64,000 nt of DNA, from assembly GCA_017404205.1 (NCBI GenBank), contig JAFRCV010000008.1, positions 186,001-250,000 on the forward strand, in the 5' to 3' direction. Position numbers and translations under genes: made by a program. This document shows, one piece after another, positions 52,938 through 60,554 of the stretch; within the stretch, counting starts at the first letter, position 1, and every line of letters begins with the position of its first letter. This DNA is from Erysipelotrichaceae bacterium (lineage in GTDB: Bacteria; Bacillota_I; Bacilli_A; Erysipelotrichales; Erysipelotrichaceae). Below the pieces are notes generated by a model. It did no database searches, had not been told where the DNA came from, and saw only the letters and a program-made list of their open reading frames with translations.

Positions 52938-53414
52938 TTAGTTTTCTCTTTTTTGATATTCAATTAAAGTAAAACCATCATAATTGGTAGTTTTTAAAAT
53001 ATCATAATCATTGACATCATAGTATGGGAAAAAGGCATCAGCTTCATGCTTTCCATCTACAAGTGATATATAAAGTTTCTTACAATATGGCAAAGCGATT
53101 TTATAAATACCCATACCACCGCATACCATTATTTCTTCATCACTATCTTTGTTATCCTCAAGAAACTTATACAAATCAGTAATATAAGTAACGTTTTCTG
53201 TATTTTCGCCTTCTTCACCTTTAAAACAAGCTACAACAGTATGTCTATCAGGCAATGGTTTGCCTATTCCATCAAAGGTAACTTTTCCCATCAGTATTCT
53301 TTTACCAACAGTTTTTTCTTTGAATTGTTTAAAATCTTCTTTTAAATGCCAAGGAATTTGACCTTTATTACCAATAGCAAAGTCTTTATCATGAGCTACA
53401 ATAAGCGAAAACAT
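52938..53414 (-). CDS. folA: Dihydrofolate reductase
   Basis: 158 residues. The start [37 protein letters not shown] contains the substrate-binding and Met20-loop region, and MVCGGMGIYKIALPYCKKLYISLVD is the NADPH-binding region. It regenerates tetrahydrofolate after ThyA. It overlaps thyA by 3 bases, a classic thyA-folA pair. Confidence 0.96.
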   Translation of the reverse strand: MFSLIVAHDKDFAIGNKGQIPWHLKEDFKQFKEKTVGKRILMGKVTFDGIGKPLPDRHTVVACFKGEEGENTENVTYITDLYKFLEDNKDSDEEIMVCGGMGIYKIALPYCKKLYISLVDGKHEADAFFPYYDVNDYDILKTTNYDGFTLIEYQKREN

Positions 53415-54286
53415 TAAACAGAAACCTCCCCTTTAATTGCAGGCCATGGATCATAGTCCTCTATTTTGATATCTTCATATTTAAAATCAAATATGTTCTT
53501 AACATCTTTATTTAATACAAGTCTAGGCAATTTACGTGGTGTTCTTTCAAGTTGTGTCTTAATTTGATCAACATGATTCAAATAAATATGGGCATCACCA
53601 AATGTATGTACAAATTCATATGGTTCCATATCACATACTTGAGCAACCATCGCTAACAACAATGAATATGAAGCGATATTAAATGGAACGCCCAAGAATA
53701 TATCACCACTTCTTTGATATAGTTGACAAGATAATTTCTTACCATCAGCACTAACATAAAATTGGAATAAAGAATGACATGGAGGTAAAGCCATGTCCTT
53801 TATTTCAGCTGGATTAAATGCCACAACCAAATGTCTTCTTGAGAAAGGATTATGTTTTAAATTGTAGATTAAATCACTAATTTGATCTACACCGCCAAAG
53901 TTGCGCCATTGTTTACCATATACAGGACCTAAATTACCATATTTCTTAGCAAATTTTTCATCATTTCTAATTTTTTCAATGAATTCTTCTAAGCTTTCGC
54001 CTTGATATTCAGGTCTTTTTATATAATCAGCATATGGCCATTCATTCCAAATGCCAACTTTCTTATCAACAAGAGGCTTGATGTTTGTATCACCACTTAA
54101 AAACCATAACAATTCTTCAAAAATACCACGATAGAAAACTTTTTTTGTAGTTAATAAAGGGAAGCCTTCTTGTAAATTAAAACGCATTTGATAGCCAAAA
54201 ACAGAAATAGTACCAGTTCCGGTTCTATCTTCTCTTTTTTCGCCATTTTCTAAAACATGTTTACATAAATCTAGATATTGTTTCAT
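53414..54286 (-). CDS. thyA: Thymidylate synthase
   Basis: 290 residues from the ATG at 54286 ([18 protein letters not shown]), chosen for the preceding AGAGGTAGTAAC and the family's usual start; the longer frame runs over the promoter. The catalytic Cys is in [29 protein letters not shown] and [11 protein letters not shown] are conserved. It methylates dUMP to dTMP using methylene-tetrahydrofolate. dUMP can come from the ComEB-type deaminase at 2.2 kb. It is first in thyA-folA-cystatin-like lipoprotein. Confidence 0.97.
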   Translation of the reverse strand: MKQYLDLCKHVLENGEKREDRTGTGTISVFGYQMRFNLQEGFPLLTTKKVFYRGIFEELLWFLSGDTNIKPLVDKKVGIWNEWPYADYIKRPEYQGESLEEFIEKIRNDEKFAKKYGNLGPVYGKQWRNFGGVDQISDLIYNLKHNPFSRRHLVVAFNPAEIKDMALPPCHSLFQFYVSADGKKLSCQLYQRSGDIFLGVPFNIASYSLLLAMVAQVCDMEPYEFVHTFGDAHIYLNHVDQIKTQLERTPRKLPRLVLNKDVKNIFDFKYEDIKIEDYDPWPAIKGEVSV

Positions 54287-54307
54287 TGTTACTACCTCTT
54301 TTTTATG

Positions 54308-54313
54308 ATTATA
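54308..54313 (-). promoter_or_regulatory. -10 element of thyA
   Basis: TATAAT on -; the ATG is 21 bases further on with AGAGG between, so this is a conventional leadered start. Confidence 0.55.
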
Positions 54314-54337
54314 CAACAAAAACACAAGACCATATAA

Positions 54338-54679
54338 TTATTGCTTTTCAAAATATCTCTTACCAGAATCTGGCCTAAAATATGTTCTTATATAACCATC
54401 AAATGATACAACAACAAAATCATTTGTTGCTTCCAAATAATAGATATCATCATTATCTTCTTTTTCTTTTTTATGTAGCGCTTCCTTATTGTTGACGATA
54501 TCGCAAGCAGCTTTTTCATATTCTTCTTTAGAGTTAAAGCCCATCTCTATCCCGTGTTTTTCAAAATGTTGAACTAAAAGTTCTTCATTGCGAAAATGGT
54601 AATTAATATATTCTTCTCTTTTTGTACAAGAGCTAAACAATAATAAAAGAATAATAGGAAGTATTAAGCGTTTAAACAT
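54338..54679 (-). CDS. Small lipoprotein of unknown function
   Basis: 113 residues from the ATG at 54679. A lipoprotein signal MFKRLILPIILLLLFSSC has the lipobox FSSC. The mature part is charged, with EYEKAACDIVNNKEALHKKE and a C-terminal FVVVSFDGYIRTYFRPDSGKRYFE. I do not recognise a family. GAGG lies 9 bases before the chosen ATG; an ATG 15 bases earlier is possible. It overlaps the CPCC gene by 8 bases, so they are probably cotranslated. Confidence 0.7.
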   Translation of the reverse strand: MFKRLILPIILLLLFSSCTKREEYINYHFRNEELLVQHFEKHGIEMGFNSKEEYEKAACDIVNNKEALHKKEKEDNDDIYYLEATNDFVVVSFDGYIRTYFRPDSGKRYFEKQ

Positions 54680-54899
54680 CTTTTTTATCCTCATATTCCT
54701 TTATAGCTTCATTTAAGCTTAATGAATTAGGACCACCTTTATAGTCAGGATCATCTGATTGAACCCTGTTGTCTTCCCATCCACAAATTGGACATATTTC
54801 ATAAGAATTTGTATTAGAAAAATAATGTTTTTTGCAAACAGGACATAAATGTGATTTATTTTTTTTAAATAATTTCTTTATAAAACTAATGAATTTCAT
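54672..54899 (-). CDS. CPCC family cysteine-rich protein
   Basis: 75 residues. After a basic N terminus, CPVCKKHYF and YEICPICGWEDNRVQSDDPDYKGGPNSLSLNEAI match the Cys_rich_CPCC family: two CPxC knuckles that probably bind zinc, then the GWEDxxVQ...DPDYxGG block. The function is unknown; such genes are common next to toxin-immunity or polymorphic cassettes, but no toxin is seen here. GGAGG precedes the ATG. Confidence 0.85.
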   Translation of the reverse strand: MKFISFIKKLFKKNKSHLCPVCKKHYFSNTNSYEICPICGWEDNRVQSDDPDYKGGPNSLSLNEAIKEYEDKKDV

Positions 54900-54913
54900 A
54901 GTTCCTCCTGGTT

Positions 54914-55480
54914 TTATTCTTTAGAATCAATAGATATTTTCTGAACATAATATATATAAGGAAAAACATTATATACAATATTAATAACACCAATAATAAA
55001 GAAAATGCTGTATTCATAATCATTATTTTTTAATATTAAATTAATAACAACAATAACAATTGAAGAAATAAGACTACTTATTATTAATCTTTTTGTAATT
55101 ATTTCTTTTAATCTTAAGTTAGGACAAATAAGCTTAATACATAAAATGCTTATTAATGATAAAAGAATAAAAACGATTAAGAATAATAATAAATACTTTA
55201 AAATAGGAAGGCTTATTAGCTTCAATAATTTATTTAGGGTTTTAATAATTAAAGAAACAACGGCCCATAAAGGAACGCCAATAATCACTTTAAATAAATT
55301 TAATATTTTACTTAATATAGTTTTTCGATTATTGATGATTGTTGTATTAGCATGAATGTCATCTTTAAGTTCATCATTTATAATCTCTTCAGGATTTGAA
55401 AAAGCTCCACCCAACAATACACTAATACTTGTTAGACCAGCTATTAAAGTTGCTAATATTTTTTTATTATGTTTACTCAT
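54914..55480 (-). CDS. Hypothetical integral membrane protein
   Basis: 188 residues from the ATG at 55480 (MSKHNKK). The N-terminal hydrophobic segment ILATLIAGLTSISVLLGGAF may be a signal peptide. At least four further hydrophobic helices lie at about 68-180. I recognise no family or catalytic motif. A TTG two codons upstream is less likely. No Shine-Dalgarno is visible: a -10 (AATAAT) ends eight bases before the ATG. It precedes the CPCC and lipoprotein genes by 14 bases and probably heads that group. Confidence 0.6.
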   Translation of the reverse strand: MSKHNKKILATLIAGLTSISVLLGGAFSNPEEIINDELKDDIHANTTIINNRKTILSKILNLFKVIIGVPLWAVVSLIIKTLNKLLKLISLPILKYLLLFLIVFILLSLISILCIKLICPNLRLKEIITKRLIISSLISSIVIVVINLILKNNDYEYSIFFIIGVINIVYNVFPYIYYVQKISIDSKE

Positions 55481-55488
55481 TTTCAATA

Positions 55489-55517
55489 ATTATTCAAATT
55501 CGTACATTTACAGTCAA
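55489..55517 (-). promoter_or_regulatory. Promoter of the 188-residue membrane protein gene
   Basis: On -: -35 TTGACT (55517-55512), a 17-base spacer and -10 AATAAT (55494-55489). The ATG at 55480 is eight bases after the -10, so the leader would be one or two bases at most. Confidence 0.55.
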
Positions 55518-55666
55518 TAATTTAATTAGACATTATTTTACAATTTGGCAAGGCCAACACAAAGTGCCATTTTACATAGATAATAAAACTAAAGGTTTAT
55601 TATAAAAACCCATAGTTAAATTATAACGATTATTGAAATCTTTTACTAATAATATAGCTAAAAAAT

Positions 55667-55689
55667 AAAAGCAGGACGATCCTGCTTTT
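55667..55689 (-). terminator. Terminator of the feo operon
   Basis: A perfect 10-bp stem (AAAAGCAGGA / TCCTGCTTTT) with a 3-base loop, 3 bases after the last feo gene. It is symmetrical enough to act in both directions. Confidence 0.8.
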
Positions 55690-55692
55690 ATT

Positions 55693-55857
55693 CTATTTAT
55701 GGTTACATGCGACATGACAATGTGCACAATCGCCTCCACAACTAAGAGAAATGCCTTTTTTCTTTTTATTAATCATATTTTTAATTATTATAATAACAAC
55801 GATTATTAGAATTAATGAAACAATAATTGTTCCTAAATTTTCTTTAATAAAATCCAT
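55693..55857 (-). CDS. FeoB-associated Cys-rich membrane protein
   Basis: 54 residues. A single membrane helix (LGTIIVSLILIIVVIIIIKNMI) is followed by a short basic stretch and the cysteine/histidine-rich tail SCGGDCAHCHVACNHK. This is the pattern of the FeoB-associated Cys-rich family, usually encoded after feoB. It may act in iron delivery or sensing; no function is established. AGGAGGAATTGCT precedes the ATG. It lies 32 bases after feoB. Confidence 0.88.
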   Translation of the reverse strand: MDFIKENLGTIIVSLILIIVVIIIIKNMINKKKKGISLSCGGDCAHCHVACNHK

Positions 55858-55889
55858 AGCAATTCCTCCTTTTTTTAATAATACTTTAG

Positions 55890-58313
55890 TTATGCGTTTT
55901 CGTTAAGAGTTTCTGCTTCTTTATATGGTCTAAACAATAGATATAATGCACATATAATAATAGCAACAGAAACTATTAATCCTAAAACATTTAAACTTCC
56001 AGTAAAGGCACCACCTAATTGGTTAATTACAAGGGCAACTAAATAAGCAAATCCACATTGATAACCGATAGCAAACCAAGTCCACTTACGGTTATTCATT
56101 TCTCTTTTAATAGCACCAATTGCTGCAAAGCATGGAGCACACAATAGGTTAAATGCCAAGAAACTATAACCAGATACTTTAGTAAATACTTGTGCCATAG
56201 CTTGATAAGCTGTCATATTTTCTGCTGAATATAAAGTACCCATTGTACCAACAATATTTTCTTTTGCAACTAGTCCTGTAATTGATGCAACTGCTGCTTG
56301 CCAATTACCCCAGCCAAGAGGAGTAAATATCCAAGCAATTCCTCTACCTAATGTAGCAAGTATTGATAAATCAATCTCATCTTCTTCAAGCATTGCAAAA
56401 CCGTCAGCAGTAAATCCAAATCTAGATAAGAACCAAATAATAATAGTTGATAATAAGATGATGGTTCCAGCTTTCTTAATAAATGACCAACCTCTTTCCC
56501 ACATTGATCTTAATAGATTAGATAATGTAGGCCAATGGTATGCAGGAAGTTCCATAACAAATGGAGAAGGCTGACCAGCAAAGGCTTTTGTCTTCTTAAG
56601 AATAATACCAGAGATAATAATTGAAGCCATTCCTAAGAAATAAGCACTTGTAGAAATTAGAGGTGAATTATTGAATATTGCACCAGCAATCATTGCGATA
56701 AATGGAATCTTAGCTCCGCAAGGAATAAATGTTGTAGTCATGATCGTCATACGTCTATCGCGTTGATTTTCAATAGTTCTAGAAGCCATGATTCCAGGAA
56801 TACCACAACCTGTTGCAATTAGAATTGGAATAAATGATTTTCCAGATAATCCAAACCTTCTAAATATTCTGTCAAGCACAAAGGCAATTCTTGCCATATA
56901 TCCACAAGACTCAAGGAAAGCTAATAAGAAGAACAATACAAGCATTTGTGGCACAAATCCAAGAACAGCACCAACACCCGCTACTATTCCATCTAAGATT
57001 AAACCTTTTAGCCAGTCAGCAGTATTTAATTTATCTAACAATGATTCAACTAAAACCGGAATGCCAGGAACCCATACACCATAATCCGCTGGATCTGGTT
57101 CTTCTAAATCATATTTTTCCATTACTTCCATAGCTTGAGTCAAATCTTCATAATTATATGTAACTTCTTCAGTAGCTAATGTTTCTTCATCTTCTAATAC
57201 ATAATCTGCAGTTGTATTTGAATCAGTATTAGCATATGCTTCTTTGATATCTTCAAATGATGTATCTTCTTCTATTCCATAATAAGCATCAACAACATTA
57301 TAAGCATCGCCATATTCTTCGCTTACTTCTACATATTGAGCTGAGCCTATTCCAAATAAGTGGAATCCATCGCCAAATAGGCCATCATTTGCCCAATCAG
57401 TAGCAGCTTGTCCAACTGTTACCATAGAAATGTAATAAATCAAGAACATAACAACAGCAAAGATTGGTAAGCCTAGCCACCTATTAGTGACAACTTTATC
57501 AATCTTATCAGAAATACTTAATTCAGAACTTTCTTTCTTCTTGTATAAGCCTTTGACAATGTTTTCGATAAATAAATATCTTTCATTAGTAACTATACTT
57601 TCTGCATCATCATCATCTTCTTTTTCTAAATTTGTGATAATAGCTTCAAGTTCAGCTTTTCTACTATCATTAATATTTAATGATTCAAGTACATTTGCAT
57701 CTCTTTCAAAGGTCTTAATTGCATACCATCTTTTTGCATCACTAGGAAGTTCTGGCATTAAATCTTCTATTTTATTGATGGCATTTTCAAGTTTATCTGA
57801 AAAAATCTTTTTAAGTTCAGGCTTATTAGAAGCCTCTTTTATTGCCAATTCTGCAGCTTTTTCAATATTAGTTCCTTTAAGTGCTGATATAGATACAACT
57901 TTAGCGCCTAATTCTTTTTCTAATTTTTTTGTATCAATATTGTTATTTTCTTTTTCAAGAATATCAAGCATATTGATAGCTATAACAACAGGAATACCTA
58001 ATTCTTGAAGTTGAGTTGTTAAATATAGATTTCTTTCAATATTTGTACCGTCAACAATGTTTAATATTGCATCAGGTTTTTCATTAATTAAATAATTTCT
58101 CGCCACAACTTCTTCAAGTGTATATGGAGATAAGGAATAAATACCAGGCAAGTCAGTAATGATAACATCATCATGTTTCTTTAAATGGCCTTCCTTCTTT
58201 TCTACAGTAACACCTGGCCAGTTACCAACAAACTGGTTAGATCCAGTCAACGAATTAAATAATGTTGTTTTACCACTATTGGGATTACCAGCAAGAGCGA
58301 TTCTTAAACTCAT
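55890..58313 (-). CDS. feoB: Ferrous iron transporter FeoB
   Basis: 807 residues. The N-terminal GTPase has GNPNSGKTTLFNSLTG (9-24), DLPGIYSL (54-61) and NMLD (114-117). A helical spacer follows, then the membrane domain from about 282 with two Gate-type repeats; Cys470 (LESCGYMAR) and GCGIPGIMASR (502-512) are conserved. An acidic, Tyr/Asp/Glu-rich segment of about 90 residues (318-410) sits between the first and second membrane helices on the outside. It imports Fe2+. It lies one base after feoA. Confidence 0.96.
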   Translation of the reverse strand: MSLRIALAGNPNSGKTTLFNSLTGSNQFVGNWPGVTVEKKEGHLKKHDDVIITDLPGIYSLSPYTLEEVVARNYLINEKPDAILNIVDGTNIERNLYLTTQLQELGIPVVIAINMLDILEKENNNIDTKKLEKELGAKVVSISALKGTNIEKAAELAIKEASNKPELKKIFSDKLENAINKIEDLMPELPSDAKRWYAIKTFERDANVLESLNINDSRKAELEAIITNLEKEDDDDAESIVTNERYLFIENIVKGLYKKKESSELSISDKIDKVVTNRWLGLPIFAVVMFLIYYISMVTVGQAATDWANDGLFGDGFHLFGIGSAQYVEVSEEYGDAYNVVDAYYGIEEDTSFEDIKEAYANTDSNTTADYVLEDEETLATEEVTYNYEDLTQAMEVMEKYDLEEPDPADYGVWVPGIPVLVESLLDKLNTADWLKGLILDGIVAGVGAVLGFVPQMLVLFFLLAFLESCGYMARIAFVLDRIFRRFGLSGKSFIPILIATGCGIPGIMASRTIENQRDRRMTIMTTTFIPCGAKIPFIAMIAGAIFNNSPLISTSAYFLGMASIIISGIILKKTKAFAGQPSPFVMELPAYHWPTLSNLLRSMWERGWSFIKKAGTIILLSTIIIWFLSRFGFTADGFAMLEEDEIDLSILATLGRGIAWIFTPLGWGNWQAAVASITGLVAKENIVGTMGTLYSAENMTAYQAMAQVFTKVSGYSFLAFNLLCAPCFAAIGAIKREMNNRKWTWFAIGYQCGFAYLVALVINQLGGAFTGSLNVLGLIVSVAIIICALYLLFRPYKEAETLNENA

Positions 58314-58314
58314 C

Positions 58315-58539
58315 TTAGTTTTCCTCCACTTCTATTTTTTCTGCATCTTCTTTTCTAATAGAAAGTTCATAACCTCTAATAGTTACTTCAATTGGATCAC
58401 CAAGCGGTGCAACTTTGCGAACATAAATGCTTACGTTCTTTGTAACACCCATATCCATGATTCTTCTTTTAATAGCTCCTTCACCATTAATTTTTTTAAC
58501 AGTAACTGTTGAGCCAATACCTACATCTTTTAGTGTCAT
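58315..58539 (-). CDS. feoA: FeoA domain protein (second copy)
   Basis: 74 residues, SH3-like FeoA fold: GSTVTVKKINGEGAIKRRIMDMGVTKNVSIYVRKVAPLGDPIEVTIRGYELSIRKEDAEKI. FeoA is a cytoplasmic partner of FeoB. It is the second of two tandem feoA genes and differs clearly from the first. AAGGAGA precedes the ATG. Confidence 0.93.
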   Translation of the reverse strand: MTLKDVGIGSTVTVKKINGEGAIKRRIMDMGVTKNVSIYVRKVAPLGDPIEVTIRGYELSIRKEDAEKIEVEEN

Positions 58540-58552
58540 ATCTTCTCCTTTT

Positions 58553-58765
58553 TTAAATGTTGATTTTGTTTGCTAAGCTTCTATCAAGAGCAATTCTTGA
58601 ATCTTTAACATTAACGATAATGTTTCCGTTAATTGAATTTACTATTGTGACTTTTCCACCCACAATGAAGCCTAGATTTGCAAGATGTTGTTTAACTTCA
58701 GGGCTGCCGCCTATACTCTTAATAGTATTTTCTTCTCCTATTATTGCTAATGATAACGGCATCAT
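58553..58765 (-). CDS. feoA: FeoA domain protein (first copy)
   Basis: 70 residues: MPLSLAIIGEENTIKSIGGSPEVKQHLANLGFIVGGKVTIVNSINGNIIVNVKDSRIALDRSLANKI. It has the FeoA fold but a different surface from the second copy; the HLANLGF block is the conserved turn. Two ATGs are adjacent at 58765 and 58762. AAAGGAG precedes them. It is the first gene of the operon and lies just downstream of paired inverted repeats in the promoter. Confidence 0.92.
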   Translation of the reverse strand: MMPLSLAIIGEENTIKSIGGSPEVKQHLANLGFIVGGKVTIVNSINGNIIVNVKDSRIALDRSLANKINI

Positions 58766-58778
58766 ATAAACTCCTTTC

Positions 58779-58826
58779 GTTAGTTATTCCTAACATAATA
58801 TTAGTTATAACTAACATTTTTGTCAA
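58779..58826 (-). promoter_or_regulatory. feo operon promoter with paired operator-like repeats
   Basis: On -: -35 TTGACA (58826-58821), a 17-base spacer and -10 TAATAT (58803-58798). Two dyads overlap it: TTAGTTATAACTAA (58801-58814), in the spacer/-10, and GTTAG-nnnnnn-CTAAC-like (58779-58794), across the predicted start near 58791. The TTAG/CTAA arms resemble DtxR/IdeR/MntR-type sites, so Fe-dependent repression is a reasonable inference. No regulator gene is in the window. Confidence 0.65.
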
Positions 58827-58853
58827 GAAAAAAATATAAAATTTTGATTATTT

Positions 58854-59009
58854 TTATTCAAAAAACGTAGATAAAAAATTTAGAAACCAATATGCAGTAG
58901 CAAAAGACCAATAAGTGCGTGATCTTACGTTATCTCTGTTAAAATAAACTAAATAACCAGAAATACCTGCTAATATCAATTTAATAATACTAATCACTAA
59001 ATGTAACAT
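58854..59009 (-). CDS. Small membrane protein of 51 residues
   Basis: The frame begins MLHLVISIIKLILAGISGYL and continues with FNRDNVRSRTYWSFATAYWFLNFLSTFF, giving two hydrophobic segments around a short charged loop. I recognise no family. Support for translation: an extended -10 (TG-t-TAGAAT) ends exactly six bases before the ATG, the geometry of the leaderless starts in this window. A GTTA/TAAC dyad like those of the feo operator overlaps that promoter. It lies between the feo operon and the hydrolase gene. No Shine-Dalgarno is present. Confidence 0.5.
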   Translation of the reverse strand: MLHLVISIIKLILAGISGYLVYFNRDNVRSRTYWSFATAYWFLNFLSTFFE

Positions 59010-59025
59010 ATGTTAATTCTAACAT
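59010..59025 (-). promoter_or_regulatory. Promoter and dyad of the 51-residue gene
   Basis: The extended -10 TG-t-TAGAAT (59024-59016 on -) is followed by TAACAT and the ATG. The palindrome ATGTTA-attc-TAACAT covers 59010-59025, overlapping the -10 and the predicted start. Confidence 0.5.
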
Positions 59026-59034
59026 ATTAAAATG

Positions 59035-59058
59035 CTTATTTGTTCAAATAAGTTTTTT
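59035..59058 (+). terminator. Hairpin with T-run, function unclear
   Basis: A perfect 8-bp stem CTTATTTG / CAAATAAG with a 2-base loop, followed by six T on +. No + gene ends here, so it may be a remnant terminator, or it may act on - for the hydrolase gene, where the U-tract is weaker. Confidence 0.35.
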
Positions 59059-59126
59059 AAATTATTCAATTATACTAACTATGAATAATAAAAAATACTT
59101 AAAAAAGAAACATAAACAAGAAAACA

Positions 59127-59936
59127 TTAATTATTCTTTTTTATAAACTCTACAATTCTTCTTTTATAATCTGGTGCTAAATCATATGCGGCATGTCCAT
59201 AATCATCATATAAATATCTTACATATTTATTATTAATTAACGCTTTTGCCAGATTATTCGAAGCATCAATTCCAAATATTAAATCATCTTTAGAACTGAG
59301 GTCTAATATTGGACATTTAATCTTGTATAAGTCTTTTAAAATATTAAAATCCAGCATTGATCTAGTCATAATAACAAAGTTATCCAATTCTTTGTCATCA
59401 ATGATTTTACTCATTTCAATAAAGAAATCGTGATATTTATCAAAAACTTCTTTAGGATAAATATATCTTCCAAATGATAAACATAGCTCAGTACATTTTC
59501 TTTCATTGGCTAATAAAATCCATTCTTTAAATATTTTTGATGCTTGTGTTGTGCAAAATGCGCTTGATGAACCAACAATAAGATTTTCAACCAATTCTGG
59601 ATAATTAATCGCCATCACCATACTTATCATTCCGCCTTGCGATGCACCAAATAAAGATAGCTTATTAATCCCTAATTCTTTAATTACATAAGCTGTATCG
59701 TTAGCCATATCAAAAATAGAATAATTATCTGGCATAGCCTTTTTTCTATCAAATACATAGATAGTAAAATCACTTGATAAAAGATTATAAGCTTCTACAA
59801 TATCGTTCGCAGAATTCATAACTCTTTTAATACTTAATCCAGGAATAATAGCTAAAATTCTTTTTCCTTTGCCAAAAGAAAAATAATCCATTTTTATTGT
59901 TTCATCACAATACTCTTTAACAATTATTTCCGTCAT
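59127..59936 (-). CDS. Alpha/beta hydrolase
   Basis: 269 residues from the ATG at 59936; an ATG at 59969 would add 11 residues within the upstream gene. The nucleophile elbow is GASQGG with Ser99. The acid Asp is probably in LSSKDDLIFG (about 210) and the catalytic His in DDYGHAAYD (about 242), so the triad looks complete. No lid or signal peptide is seen, so it is cytoplasmic. The substrate is unknown; family members include esterases and peptidases. It is encoded right after a monooxygenase-like gene. Confidence 0.8.
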   Translation of the reverse strand: MTEIIVKEYCDETIKMDYFSFGKGKRILAIIPGLSIKRVMNSANDIVEAYNLLSSDFTIYVFDRKKAMPDNYSIFDMANDTAYVIKELGINKLSLFGASQGGMISMVMAINYPELVENLIVGSSSAFCTTQASKIFKEWILLANERKCTELCLSFGRYIYPKEVFDKYHDFFIEMSKIIDDKELDNFVIMTRSMLDFNILKDLYKIKCPILDLSSKDDLIFGIDASNNLAKALINNKYVRYLYDDYGHAAYDLAPDYKRRIVEFIKKNN

Positions 59937-59937
59937 T

Positions 59938-60261
59938 TTATTTGCGTATATATTTAGAATCTTTATCATCAATTATAGATGTAAATTTTTCAACAGTCAT
60001 ATGCAAATCATACTTATTTCTTAAATTGGCGATTTTTTCCATTAATTCTGAATTGTGGTGCCTATCTAATGCTTCTTGATTAACCCAAGAATCAATTAAT
60101 AAAACAGTATTCTTATCTTCAAATGGATAAAAATAAGCATATTGTAGATTTCCATCTTCTTTTCTGATCTCTTCCACAATACCAGAATCAATCATTTCTT
60201 TAACAAATTTATATGCATTATCATCTTTACCTTTATAAAAAATATGAAATGTTAAACTCAT
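59938..60261 (-). CDS. Antibiotic biosynthesis monooxygenase (ABM) domain protein
   Basis: 107 residues, a ferredoxin-like ABM domain: MSLTFHIFYKGKDDNAYKFVKEMIDSGIVEEIRKEDGNLQYAYFYP, then VLLIDSWVNQEALDRHHNSELM. The WxNQEALDxHHxS block is typical of YgiN-like quinol monooxygenases. Despite the family name, no antibiotic pathway is implied. AGGGGTGG precedes the ATG and TATAAT (60286-60281) lies upstream. It is cotranscribed with the hydrolase. Confidence 0.8.
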   Translation of the reverse strand: MSLTFHIFYKGKDDNAYKFVKEMIDSGIVEEIRKEDGNLQYAYFYPFEDKNTVLLIDSWVNQEALDRHHNSELMEKIANLRNKYDLHMTVEKFTSIIDDKDSKYIRK

Positions 60262-60300
60262 TGTCCACCCCTTTTTTACAATTATAATTCTTTCATCATT

Positions 60301-60490
60301 TATTTAGCATTATCTTTTGGCTTTGTCTTTCTTAAAGCTTTTATTGCATGCTTGATTAGTACAACCATGACTCATATTAGCAGAGTAAAATATAAGATAA
60401 CCTTATTGCATTTATATTCTTTAAGATTATGGAACTTCCCATTATAATCGGAAAGAGTAAGCTTAGATGTTTGATGCCAGTTTTCACCAT
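60301..60490 (-). pseudogene. Unrecognised, frame-disrupted coding remnant
   Basis: On - one frame reads YGENWHQTSKLTLSDYNG and continues to a stop; a shift of one base continues as YSANMSHGCTNQACNKSF to a second stop. The fit across the shift suggests a former coding region with a frameshift. I cannot assign a family. It lies beside an IS3-family remnant and may be part of the same decayed element. Confidence 0.3.
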
Positions 60491-60554
60491 ATTAAACTCT
60501 CATTTTCTATATTCATTTCATTATATGGATTTTAATTTTTTAAATCTTATATAT

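Noticed and set aside
55555-55567. Palindrome TTGGC-aag-GCCAA upstream of the membrane protein gene
   Set aside because: It lies about 40 bases upstream of the -35 and is a single short dyad; an operator role cannot be supported without a second example.
57487-58008. A 173-codon plus-strand frame opposite feoB
   Set aside because: It is antisense to the conserved GTPase region; its composition is the complement of Glu/Lys/Asn-rich coding sequence.
59081-59146. A 21-codon Lys-rich plus-strand peptide after TATACT
   Set aside because: The -10-like box is only four bases from the ATG, the frame runs into the 3' end of the hydrolase gene, and nothing else supports translation.
59938-60261. Antibiotic biosynthesis cluster
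   Set aside because: The ABM-domain name is misleading; the protein is a small YgiN-like enzyme and no biosynthetic genes surround it.
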